Of a DNA stretch of 64,000 nt, positions 37,454 to 47,300 are shown in pieces. The notes under the pieces were generated by a model. It was not told the DNA's origin and searched no databases. It was given only the letters and a program-made list of their open reading frames with translations. Source of the DNA: Acestrorhynchus altus (lineage: Eukaryota; Chordata; Actinopteri; Characiformes; Acestrorhynchidae); assembly GCA_034509495.1 (NCBI GenBank), contig CM067521.1, positions 23,773,767 through 23,837,766 on the forward strand. Reading direction: 5' to 3'. The translations under genes and the position numbers were made by a program. Position 1 is the stretch's first letter; each line of letters opens with the position of its first letter.

Positions 37454-38490
37454 TCTCTCTCTACACTATATATATAATGTGTGTGTGGAATAACTATATG
37501 TGCTATAGTGTAATAGGGCTACATTCTATTATAGTTACAGCATTTAAGGTGGAATAGAAATAAACAATGTTTGCAAAGTGACAAAAGTGACACCTTAAAT
37601 GGTGCAGCTGTTTCCTCCAGGCTCTGATTCATTGTTTAATATGCAACAGAAATGTTTAATATGCTGGTGCTGTTGTGATGGTCTGAATAGAGTGGCGGCT
37701 TATAAGGTGGAACTGAAACTTTGGAGAACCTGTCTCAGTGCTTTGAAGCAACTACTGCATTTTTAAGGTGGAATGGAAAAGTAAAGAACTTTACTGTACT
37801 GGAGGATTTGATTGATTGCTTACATTTACGGGAGCCTACGCAATGTGTGTACCGAGCAGAGGGTGGTCCGGCTCTGACACTATTAATCAGTACAGTGCGA
37901 GTGTGTGCTATTACAGACTCGAACTTTGGTACAGTATGCGGTTTGTTGAGGTCAAATATTAACAAACACAAAGCTTTAAATACATAATGACCTGTTCATG
38001 AAGCTGACCTTCATGGCTATGGGGAAAAAGTGATGACCGAGAGGATCTCTAATACATCCAGCCTGGTGATTTTTACAGCCGAACTACATTTATCAAATTA
38101 AAGTATGTTTTCAGGCCAAACACATGTTCGTTTGTCTGTTCAGACGTTCATTGTGATGAAGCTCTTCAGGGAAACTATGGAGACATCTGAGTGAAGCACA
38201 CTGATACAGTATGATTATTTGCTTTAGATCTGATCTGTAAATTGTACAGCTGGTAAATTAATCCTCAAACAGCGACTTTCCCACTTTTTTGTTATTTTTA
38301 ACCCCTGGTTTCTGGATGTTTATTGAGTATTATTGTTTATTGTTGTTGTTTTGTGCTGGCATGCTTTCCTGTACTGTTTCTTTTTGTTTATATGATGAGC
38401 AGGTGACAGTCAGACAGTAAGCAGAGTCGGTTCATATGAACGGATCTTGTCAGGGAGTCGGTTCCTCAAATGATTCGATCATTGTGTCCT
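35720..38490. other. Intergenic upstream of the receptor gene
   Basis: No gene is supported. A (CT)n/(CTGT)n microsatellite lies at about 37391-37463, a poly-C run at about 37187. The 117-codon + ORF at 36018-36371 and the mutually overlapping ORFs at 37721-37987 have no domain. Confidence 0.4.
37391..37463 (+). repeat. (CT)n/(CTGT)n microsatellite
   Basis: A pure pyrimidine run of CT dinucleotides interrupted by CTGT repeats; about 1.1 kb upstream of the putative receptor promoter. Confidence 0.95.
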
Positions 38491-38509
38491 TTTCTGAACT
38501 GCGTTGTTT

Positions 38510-38790
38510 GTTCCGCACCTGTTTTCCGCCGTAAGCCACACCCTCCGGCGTTTTCATTGGCTGGTGGCAGCTGAGCCCCTGCGCGGTGATTGGGTAATAG
38601 TTTGCCGACGGTGTGAAGGGTTTCTATTGGCGCAATATTAATCAGGTCGGCGAACTCGCAGCCAATGCTCGCACGGGTGGACGTGGCTTGTGTGAGTACA
38701 GGTGTGGTCAGCGGTCCAGCTCCAGCTTTGAAAAGCAGACAGTCAGTCTGGCGGTCAGGAGCTCGCGCCCGGGAGGTGCTGCTTCTGCTG
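38510..38790 (+). promoter_or_regulatory. CpG-rich, CCAAT-rich putative promoter of the receptor gene
   Basis: Base composition changes from AT-rich to GC/CpG-rich at about 38510. Four CCAAT boxes occur in 111 bp: ATTGG at 38556-38560, 38589-38593 and 38626-38630, and CCAAT at 38662-38666, with start-to-start spacings of 33, 37 and 36 bp. No TATA box is evident. CCAAT boxes bind NF-Y, and arrays with spacing of about 30-37 bp are known in TATA-less promoters. Promoter identity is inferred from position and composition; no transcript evidence is available here. Confidence 0.55.
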
Positions 38791-38835
38791 ATGTCCTGCT
38801 GATGTCCTGCTGATGTCCTGCTGATGTCCTGCTGA
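38791..38835 (+). promoter_or_regulatory. Four overlapping minimal uORFs on an 11-bp repeat
   Basis: ATGTCCTGCTG is repeated with an 11-bp period, giving AUGs at 38791, 38802, 38813 and 38824. Each opens a three-codon ORF (Met-Ser-Cys-stop) whose UGA shares its A with the next AUG (TGATG). Because 11 is not a multiple of 3, successive uORFs lie in different frames. They would be in the leader if transcription starts upstream of 38791. Confidence 0.6.
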
Positions 38836-38845
38836 GGTTCTCGGT

Positions 38846-39021
38846 ATGGCGGTGTCCCTGGCTGGACAGGACTGAGCTGGAGACCTGGACAGCATGGTTC
38901 CAGACTGGGAATTGTGGAGTTCTCTCTGCTCACCATGAAGGATCACCTGGACATCAGCGTTGGTGCTCGGAGGAAGCGTCTGGAGGACCATCTCGTGTGT
39001 GAAGAAGTGAGGAGAAAGTGA
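38846..39021 (+). promoter_or_regulatory. Three further uORFs in the receptor leader
   Basis: AUGs at 38846 (9 codons, stop 38873-38875), 38894 (14 codons, stop 38936-38938) and 38935 (28 codons, stop 39019-39021). The second has a strong context (AGCATGG), and its stop overlaps the third start (ATGA). All close before the main AUG at 39056. Human A1 receptor leaders are known to carry repressive upstream AUGs, so translational control is plausible here by analogy. Confidence 0.55.
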
Positions 39022-39055
39022 GAAGTTCTGAAGACCTTCTCCGACCCTCGCCAGG

Positions 39056-39390
39056 ATGCCCGATGACCTGCCAGCTGCTCTCTACATGACCATGGAAGTG
39101 GCAATCGCCATCTCCTCTGTCCTGGGCAACGTGATGGTGGTGTGGGCAGTGAGGATGAACCGCTCTCTGAGGGACACGACCTTCTACTTCATCGTCAGTC
39201 TGGCCCTGGCCGACATCGCGGTGGGCGCGCTGGTCATCCCGCTGGCCATCACCATCAGCATCGGGCTGACCACTCATTTTTACAGCTGTCTGCTGGTGGC
39301 CTGCACGGTGCTGGTCCTCACACAAAGCTCCATCCTGGCTCTCCTCGCCATTGCCATTGACCGCTACCTGAGGGTCAAGATACCCATGAG
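39056..39390 (+). CDS. adora3: Adenosine receptor exon 1 (residues 1-111 and part of 112)
   Basis: Starts at ATG 39056 (A at -3) and ends in ATGAG followed by the donor GTAATG at 39391. It encodes TM1-TM3 through LRVKIPM. The frame runs into a stop two codons past the donor, which confirms that the exon ends here. The last two bases (AG) pair with C46308 to make Ser112. Confidence 0.92.
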
Positions 39391-42281
39391 GTAATGCTGA
39401 GCACGACCACCCCTTTACCCCTTATTCACCCCCCTATATCCACCTTTAATCACCTTTATCCCCTTTCCCCCCCTTTATCCACCTTTACCCACCTTCCACC
39501 CTTTTACCCCCCTTTATCAACCTTTACCCCCCTTCCACCCCTTTACCCCCTTCATCCACCTTTATCCACCTTCCACCCCTTTACCATCCTTTCACCCTTT
39601 TACCCCCTTCATCCACCTTTATCCACCTTCCCCTTTACTCCCCCTTCCACCCTTTTTACCCCCCTTTATCCACCTTTACCCTCATTCCACCCCCTTTTTA
39701 CCCCCTTTTTTTATCCACCTTCCAATTTCTTACCCCCTTTATCCACCTTTTACCTCATTCACCCTTTTACCCCCCTTTATCCACCTTTACCCCTCTTCCA
39801 CCCTTTTACCCCCTTCATCCACCTTTACCCCTCTTCCACCCTTTACCCCTTTTCTCGAAGTTCAATGTGTTTTTATTGGCTGCTCATCCCTCTCACTGGT
39901 CCATACTGCAGTGTCCTCTAAGTGACCAGTTACTTGGACACGTCCTGTTTGATCTGCTTTACCTCTCTTGAAAATCTGTTGCCCCTTAAAGTTTTTAGGC
40001 CTCCCAGTGTAGAATTCCCATTGGAAAACCCAATTAAACCCGATTGTGTGTGGGTAGGGAAGCGTATTCCCAGGTGTTTAATATTCCGAGTAACAGAAGT
40101 TCAGTCTGATTCAGTCTGTTTTATGGAGCAGGTTTCAGAGAATCTTCTGGAAAATTCTTCCATGCGCTCGTTCTGTTTCCAAACCCGTCCTTCAAGGTCA
40201 CAGTGACATTTTTCCTAAGGATTATGAATCAGAACTGTTTGTGGATGGTTCTGAATGAAACCTCTTAGAAATAGTTCTGAAGTGTCCAAAGGGTTCAAAC
40301 TGGGTTGCCGTGGGATCCCAGTATACGGGGTCATCAAACCTGCTCCTGGACAGCTACCAGGTTTCAGCTCCAACCCAAATCTAACACCTCAGTCAGCCAA
40401 TCAAGAAGCTCTGAAGGCAGTAATGACTTGAATGGTGGGGGGATCAGGCAGCTGTTCTGGAGCAGGGTTGGTACCGTGGTATTCAAACTGATGGTTGTCA
40501 CATTGTGTACATTTGCTTGCAGATAGATTGTGTGCTTGTAGAAACCAGAGATGTAATCTAGTAAAGGTCTCCCACAGTAGAGTCACACGGAGCACAGAAG
40601 AAAGGAAGACTCGTAAAATCATGCCTTGAAGATCTGTTGAAGAACCTGTGACCACCACAAAGGCGAAAAATAAGCTCAAATGGGCCGAGCGATACATCGA
40701 TATTTATATCTGTATCGGGATATTAATCCATTAGTAAAATAATAATGTGAAAAAAAACATTTTCAATATACATTGAATTAATATTGGTTATAAACAGAGC
40801 TTGATGCGGTCCGGACGATATGATATTTATATCAGGATATAAACCGATCTTGATATGGGTTGAGACAATTCCAATTATGTCTCATTTGAAACTTTCTTTT
40901 AATAACGTTCTGTTTCAATCTCATAGAAAACCTTTTGTTTCTACTCCCTCGCTCTGCTCTGCCCCCTGCTGTCTGCTCCTCCACTACTCTGCTCCCCTCC
41001 ACCCCATTCCACCACGAATTTAGAGTATTTTGTCTGTGTTTTGGATTCAGACACTAATGTTGATCTAATTGAAAGCATACATGATGCTTAATATTGTATA
41101 TTTACGGGGTTTTAGGGCTGGATAATTAGAGATGAACTTGATTTGATATGTTAAAGTTGAATGTAGAGCTGGGAAATTATCCAACTGGAAGTGAAATTGA
41201 AAGCCCTGAAACAGAAGATGGAGTAATGGTCTTGTTCCACTCGTCCAACACTCCAACATTCTGCTCCGGTGCAGTAAATACATCAGATCTGGGTTTGCAG
41301 TATCGGTGAAATGTAGACTCCTGTCAGATGCTAATACTTCTCAGCAATAACTGACCCTGACTCTAATGTCTCTGGGGAGGCAGAGGATCTGAATGTGTCC
41401 AGGAGTTCATGACCCTTCACTGGTCATCAGCACAGACATATATACATAGATTCTGCACTGGACACTGGATCATGCGTCAGAATTGCCGCCATATTGGTTC
41501 AGGCAATCAATCATCATTCTCAAAAGAGCAGCTTGGGGTTCCACACAACAGTGTACAGTCTGAAGCAGTTTTCAGGGAATCACCGCTCACAGATAAGAGT
41601 GAATATTTATTTTTGGTTGTATTTGACCGTTAGATCGTTACGTTATGAGCGAACGTTAACTAGGTCCACCAGAGTGCGATTATTAATACAATATTAAAAA
41701 GAACTGACAAGCAAAAAGTTCTTTGATCAGATAAGGGAAAAGACAAGGTGTTTGGATGTTGGAGAGACCCCCAAAACCTGAAAGACAAGAAAAACGTCTG
41801 AGGGTGTTGCTGTACTCCTTAAATATAGTATAAAGATAAAAAAGACAGGAATTTTACATTGTATTTTTCACATCATATATCGTAATGTATATTGTGTATC
41901 ACCGTTCAGTTAAAATATATTGGGATACATATATACATTGGCTCTCCACCTTCCACCAACTGGACCTGGACTAGTTTCCCACACTGCCATGGACTAGCTG
42001 CTCACCCACCATCACCAACTGTAGAAATCTACTGTTAATATTATGTCCACCAGAGGATTAACATTACTTCAGTACCCGAGTAATAGAACAGAGATGTAGG
42101 GGTCCAGTGTCCCCTAACTATGTATAAGTAGTTTGACCAGAGGAGGATGGGTCCTCCCCTTGTGAGCCTGGTTCCTCCCAAGGTTTCTTCCTCCAGCTGA
42201 GGGAGTTTTTCCTTGCCACTGTCGCCATGTGGCTTGCTCACTAGGGGATCTGTCATTTATACTTTGTTTCTGTTTTAACCT

Positions 42282-42321
<40 letters not shown>

Positions 42322-45300
42322 TTTCTGTGAAGCTGCTCTGTGACAACTTCAGTTGTGAAGAGCGCTATAAAAAATAAATTTTGATTTGATTTTTGATATG
42401 ATTGTTCTGTTCGTATCGTCCTGCTCTAATTTAAAGACCGCTACATGATACACGATATTTATTGCACTCCAATTAAAAAAGGAATTAAAAGTTCTTTAAA
42501 TAGTGATAATATCCATAATTTTGTATCGCAATAACAAAATCTGTCATGATTTCGATAAAAATACCGTCATATTGCCCATCCCTATACTGTTTAAAAGCTG
42601 GGGTGTAAAATTTTAAGTCTAACACTGATACACACTCTGGAGTCAATTGTTTCATCACCATGTAGATCAACAACCCTTGCCTGGACCAGTAAGGCAGATG
42701 TGTTGACATTCTAAATCAGAGGGTAGAAGGGGCCAGTGTGGCATCTATGTATGTACATCTACTTTGATCTAACTGTCAGAGGTCCAATTGTCCAGTCCTG
42801 CTTCTACTGTGCTCAGAGTCCTTAAAACCTGTTTATCCCACCGCCTGAGCCTCTTTTTTCCTCACCGGGGACAAGTGACACAGCATCTTGTCTAATAGTG
42901 ATCATTCACTCTCCTGCACAGGCGGCTAAGGATGAGTGGCTTGTGCAAGTTTGCCCCGGGCTGTAGATGAATTCTCCACCCTAGGAAAAACAGATCTTTA
43001 AAACATGCTTTACTTTCGCATTTCATTTACCAAACTGGTTCTTTAATGAGCCGTTCATCTTTTTGTTTTTCCTCCTCTCAACACACAGAATCAGCGAGTC
43101 ATCCTGTGTTGAAGGTGTTGAGCAGGAGGTCCTACAGGAGCAGGGCTTGCGCAGTCTTGGACCAGTGTCCTTTGTTGAACTAAGCGCCACAAAAATATGT
43201 TGGAGCCAGTCAGGAACAGGGGGTGATTGTGCTCGTGCACAGGATGGGGGAGGGAAATGGATGACGGGGCCAAAAAGAAAAAGACCTGAAGAACAAAACC
43301 TGAACCAAAGGTTCTTTGAGCAAGTAAGGGAAAAGACAAGGTGAGACCTCGGAGAGACCTCCAAAACCTGAAAGGCACGAAAAGAGCTGAGGATGTTGCT
43401 CTACTCCTGCTCAATAGTTGGGTTACTTGTTTTTGACTTGTTTTTGCTGTTTCACAGAGAAAGGTCAGAAATTTGAGTTCCATGTGTTCGTTTGCCATCT
43501 TTTGGTCCTCATGCCCAGTGTTGTTACCTTGGCAATGAGTGTGCATTGATTTTGGGGGTGGAGATTCCATACGTAGATCATCGCTGTGGTTGCAATGTAC
43601 ATCACTGGGGTCGAGGTCATACCGGACGTTCTATCCTTCCATTGTTCTCATAGAAAATAAGGGGGGGTACAATGCCTGGACACTGCTAGACACCAGCATC
43701 AGAAATGAACACCCACTGTTCTAGGAGTTCTTCAAATCTCCAGCTCCAAGACTGTGGAGTGATTTCCAAACTCCAGATTCCCACTAAACCTGCCAGTAAA
43801 CTGATGGGTTGAAGGAGGTGTGTTTGAGCAAAACACACTTCCTGTCGTCCTGGACTGGAACTGAAGAACACTGGTCTTCACTGCTGCTCAGTGGAACATT
43901 TGGAATACATGAAATACTAGAAGACAATTCATGAGATTGAGTCTTTATATGGGCTTAATATGCAATAATGATGACATCAGTGTATGACTGATTGTTTTGG
44001 TATTCAGATCTGGTCAGTTTGTTAGTCTGTGAAGTTTTTGGCTGCTGATTGTACCCAGTTGTGTCTGGTATTTCTGATTTGGTAAATAATCTCAACAAAC
44101 CATGTGAGCACAAGTTTCAAAAACTGTACCTCCATTTGACGATGAAATGGATTTAAATCGAGTCTAAATATCAATCTCATTTATATCTTTAGTTTCGAGA
44201 CCTTTTACACGATGAAGGTAAACAATAGCTCTCTAAAATAATGCAGATCATTGTTTCTGTAATGATTAAAACACACAGAAATGATCAGCGAGGACACTTT
44301 TACTTGATATGGCTTAAATACGAACAAACTGTCCACAAATATGATTTCAGTGGTAGGTTATAATGTTATTACATCTCAGATTGCAAAGTGATCAGTATTT
44401 GGACATTTTGATTAAATGAAATGAAATTAAATTAAATTAAATTAAATTAGTCAGTGTGTGATTGCCTATATTGTAAATCAGGGTCACCTACGCTGCTTCT
44501 AGAAAGCTACCGTCCTCCAATCAAGAAGTTCTGAAGGCAGTAATTAGTTGGATCAGGTGGGCTGGATTAAGGGGGAACCTAAAGGCTGTAGGAATGTAAC
44601 CCTGCAGGAGCAGGGTTGGTGAATCCTGTTCTAAACTGTTCTAAAGTAATTTAAAATGGAAATTTAGTTGCAGTTTGGGAAACACTGGAAGAACTGTGAT
44701 TGGCTCGGTGCATAAATAACAGGCATTAGGATGTGACGAGGAACTCTGGAACGGACTCATAGTTTGGATGGAGTCACATGTTAATCCATAACTGGTTATT
44801 TCCAGTTGTGGTTAATGGTTACTTTGGCATACAAGAATTCTATGTATTTATTTATTTATTATTTTTATTATTATTTAATTATTTTTTAATTATATTATTT
44901 ATTTTTGTCAGAATTCCTAGAGCGTATGAGTTCATCTGATCACAGCTTGCCAGTTAGTGATTTCCATGGAACCTCATTAGACTCCGCTGTGGTTGAATTT
45001 ATAATTGTTCAGATACCTGAGAACCGGTTTTTCTACCTGCTTGTTTCACTGAAATCAGTGTTTCATTTTAACCCGTCCCCGCCCGAGGTCAAGTTAAAAG
45101 TGTTGTAAGAGACCGTAGATCAGACACATGGATCCTGATTGGACTGTAGATGAAGAAACATGGTAATGAAGTGTTCAGGTGTAGTGGGCTCACGCCAGGC
45201 TTTGCCGTTGTAAGCGCTGTTGGGTGCTTTCACTAGCTGTAATTTAATGGCTGGGCGAGTAGCACGCTTCAGTGCTTGCGTTTGTATTGTCTGAAAGCGA

Positions 45301-46968
45301 CTGGCAGGAATAAGTCTGTGGAGGAAAGGACTGAAACTGAATCTAGACATGATGATTTAGGGCATGGAGTGCATGAAGGTCTCCGAGTAAATGAATTTGG
45401 AAAACTTCAGCCCAGGATTAATATATTAGTGCATTGAAAAGTGGATATTGTGACGGTTTTTGTTCATTTAATTCAAAAATGTAAAGTGTTATTTAATATT
45501 CATTACCTTTAAAGTGACCTAGTTAAAGCAGTTTGTGTTCTAATGTTGGAACTGCCTGATTGGCTATGAGCCAAACCTGATCAACAGTAAAACTTAAATG
45601 AAAAATTCAAGTTAATAAATTTTTGAATGTTAATTTTCACAATATTCGAAATTGATCAGGGGTAGACAATCCTCCTTTTGGGGCTGGACAATATATCGTA
45701 ACTGTCATATACGATATAAAAAATGGCCATATCATTACGCAGCTTACCGTCATTTATGCATTTGCTAACAATAGATACAATAAAAATGATTCAAGAATTC
45801 ACTGACAGCAATAAAACCTGTTTTGGACACGGGACAATTTGTCCTCCACATTTAACCCGGCCACACACAGTGAAACATGCACACTAGGGGGCAGTGAGCA
45901 TACATGCCCGGAGTGGTGGGCCACTCTATAGACGGTGCCCGAAGAGCAGTTGTGGAGTTGAGTTCCTTCCTCAAGGGCAGGATGAAAGGAGGGTTATGAA
46001 GTATGCCGAGAAGGATGGACTGATAAATGGTGGTTATAATGTTATGGGTGTAGAGCTGGGCAATGTGGACAAAAAAATCATATTCCAGTATGTTACAATG
46101 CAACATATCTCATGTGAAAAATACAATGTGACAAAATTACAACCCAGCTCTGAGAGCTGTCTTATTCCCAATGTTCCCAATCTTCCTCTGTTCATATCCT
46201 GATATAAATATCGACAGTACATATTTAATATGAACCAAAAAAGTGTTTTCAAAGTGCTTTAACCCTTTCCTTTTTGTCTCATGTCTTTTCCACACCCTGT
46301 TCTGCAGCTATAAGCGAGTGGTGACTCCGAAACGAGCTGGGACAGCGGTGGTGGTGTGCTGGACAGTGGCCATCGTTGTAGGCCTGACCCCCATGCTGGG
46401 CTGGAACAACTTGGAGAAGCTGAAAGAGACCAATGACTCTCTGCGTGCCAACCTCCTGATCACCTGTCAGTTCGAAACGGTCATCAGCATGGAGTACATG
46501 GTCTACTTCAACTTCTTCGGCTGGGTGCTGCCTCCGCTTGTCCTCATGCTGCTCATATACGCCGAGATCTTCTACATGATCCACAAGCAGCTGAATAAGA
46601 AAGTCACGGCCAGCCAAACAGACCCCAGCCGTTACTACGGCAAAGAGCTGAAACTGGCCAAATCCCTGGCTCTCGTGCTCTTCCTGTTTGCTGTCAGCTG
46701 GCTGCCTCTGCACATCCTGAACTGCATCACTCTCTTCAGCCCAAAGTTTGAGAAAAAGATCGCCATCTACATCGCCATTTTGCTCAGTCACGGCAACTCG
46801 GCCGTCAACCCCGTGGTGTACGCCTTCCGCATCAAGAAATTCCGCAACTCTTTCCTGAGGATCTGGAAGCACTACTTCTGCTGCAGGGAAGTGTCCTTGC
46901 ATGCCGACCGAGGCAGCCACAGACGAGAGAGTCGTGAAAAGAGAGCGCGGCGAAACTTTGACATTTGA
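39056..46968 (+). CDS. adora3: Adenosine receptor, A1/A3 group, probably A3 (two exons)
   Basis: Class A GPCR for extracellular adenosine at the plasma membrane; A1 and A3 receptors couple to Gi/o and lower cAMP. Exons 39056-39390 and 46308-46968 join to 331 codons (human A1 326). Seven TM segments are evident. Landmarks: sodium-site D53, C78 and C165 for the TM3-ECL2 disulfide, DRY at 102-104, SWLP at 242-245, N250 (6.55) and H273 (7.43) in the ligand pocket, NPVVY at 279-283, and a CC pair at 303-304 after helix 8. N154 is an ECL2 glycosylation sequon. The start region (YMTMEV) and TTFYFIVSLALADIAVG plus HFYSCL match A3, while TQSSILALLAIA and the F167/E168 ECL2 pair match A1. The intron after TM3 is the conserved position for this family. 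Subtype A3 is favoured by sequence and by the nearby bcl2l15-like gene; A1-like remains possible. Confidence 0.93.
39395..39860 (+). repeat. Pyrimidine-rich minisatellite at the start of the intron
   Basis: About 460 bp of imperfect CCACCTTTACCCC / CTTCATCCACC units beginning a few bases after the splice donor. The + (transcribed-sense) strand is almost free of G. It yields a 175-codon Pro/Leu/Ser/Thr-rich ORF (39394-39921) that I reject. Confidence 0.9.
40325..40465. repeat. MITE-like palindromic repeat in intron
   Basis: GGGGTCATCAAACCTGCTCC at the left and GGAGCAGGGTTGGTACC at the right are inverted ends. Same family as 44476-44630 and 51893-52010 (shared CAATCAAGAAG and CTGAAGGCAGTAAT phrases). 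Confidence 0.65.
40683..40870. repeat. 'Cgatat' AT-rich dispersed repeat in intron
   Basis: GGGCCGAGCGATACATCGAT, TATATCTGTATCGGGATAT and a second block ATATGATATTTATATCAGG belong to a common fish repeat of the form 'gggctgggcgatatatcgatat'. Relatives occur at 42405-42590, 45677-45790, 46045-46220 and 52335-52420. Confidence 0.6.
41718..41820 (+). repeat. Intronic direct repeat, copy 1
   Basis: Shares AAGGGAAAAGACAAGGTG, CCAAAACCTGAAAG and GTTGCTGTACTCC with 43311-43409. Confidence 0.75.
41935..42400 (+). repeat. Non-LTR element 3' end with (ATTT)n
   Basis: TGGTTCCTCCCAAGGTTTCT, TTCCTCCAGCTGAGGGAGTTT and CCTTGCCACTGTCGCCATGTG form a very common teleost LINE 3'-end sequence. It is followed by (ATTT)n at 42283-42320 and AGCTGCTCTGTGACAACTTC, with a final GCGCTATAAAAAATAAATTTTG. 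Confidence 0.65.
42405..42590. repeat. 'Cgatat' AT-rich dispersed repeat in intron
   Basis: ATGATACACGATATTTATTGC and GTCATATTGCCCATCCC place this in the same family as 40683-40870. Confidence 0.5.
42591..43310. other. Intron, nothing supported
   Basis: Overlapping ORFs on both strands near 43023-43570 are unsupported. No splice model links them to the receptor. Confidence 0.35.
43311..43409 (+). repeat. Intronic direct repeat, copy 2
   Basis: Second copy of 41718-41820, diverged but alignable over about 100 bp. Confidence 0.75.
43410..44475. other. Intron, nothing supported
   Basis: AT-rich; an (AAATT)n run at about 44425-44450 is the only low-complexity feature. Confidence 0.4.
44476..44632. 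repeat. MITE-like palindromic repeat in intron
   Basis: ATCAGGGTCACCTACGCTGC at the left and GCAGGAGCAGGGTTGGTGA at the right, with TCAAGAAGTTCTGAAGGCAG inside; the same family as 40325-40465. Confidence 0.6.
44633..45676. other. Intron, nothing supported
   Basis: A (ATTT)n-rich stretch lies at 44843-44905. Short ORFs at 44905-45108 and 45120-45350 are unsupported. Confidence 0.35.
45677..46220. repeat. Cluster: AT-rich 'cgatat' repeats around an inverted SINE
   Basis: 45677-45790 (GGGGCTGGACAATATATCG) and 46045-46220 (GAGCTGGGCAATGTGGACAA, TATAAATATCGACAG) look like two parts of one dispersed AT-rich repeat. Between them, 45815-46015 is a - strand tRNA SINE (ACTAGGGGGCAGTGAGCATA, CCCGGAGTGGTGGGCC, CTCAAGGGC). 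The SINE may have inserted into the older repeat. The cluster ends about 90 bp before the exon 2 acceptor. Confidence 0.6.
46308..46968 (+). CDS. adora3: Adenosine receptor exon 2 (residues 112-331)
   Basis: Acceptor TTCTGCAG ends at 46307 after a pyrimidine-rich tract. The exon encodes YKRVVTPKRA, TM4-TM7 and a basic C-terminus (REKRARRNFDI), stop TGA 46966-46968. The 213-codon ORF on the opposite strand (46279-46920) is a shadow. Confidence 0.93.
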
Positions 46969-47300
46969 GCCCGGACTGGAGGCTGCCTACTCCCTTGTGT
47001 AATATGAGGGGATTATTTCTGATGGGAATTGGAATGGGAATGGGAATGGGAATGTCGTGGGTGAGCATCTAGACTAGTGACCCTGTGATGTTTTTGACCC
47101 CACACAATGAAATCGTTCCTCTTAAAAAGGGAAAAGCATTCCATTTGCAACATCTCATAGCCTGTAGCACTGTTTGCCCAAAATATTCACTCGGGCATGT
47201 AGTCGGTGATGCGGCGAACGTAGTGCACCATCTGTGAGAGCCCATTAAATTAATGAAAACCGCCTGTTTTAGTGGAATCACCAGCCCATCCCAATGGCAC
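46969..47300 (+). other. Receptor 3' UTR, proximal part, with (GGAATG)n
   Basis: Directly after the stop, a hexanucleotide run of GGAATG/GGGAAT units (about 47022-47053) is present. ATTAAA at about 47245 is a possible weak polyadenylation signal. UTR extent is inferred. Confidence 0.45.

Noticed and set aside
38466..38936. 156-codon - strand ORF over the promoter/leader
   Set aside because: Its repeats (QQDIS-type) are the antisense of the 11-bp leader repeat; no domain.
39394..39921. 175-codon Pro/Leu-rich + ORF
   Set aside because: Translation of the pyrimidine-rich minisatellite just inside the receptor intron.
46279..46920. 213-codon ORF on the - strand
   Set aside because: Exact antisense of receptor exon 2; codon structure belongs to the + strand GPCR.
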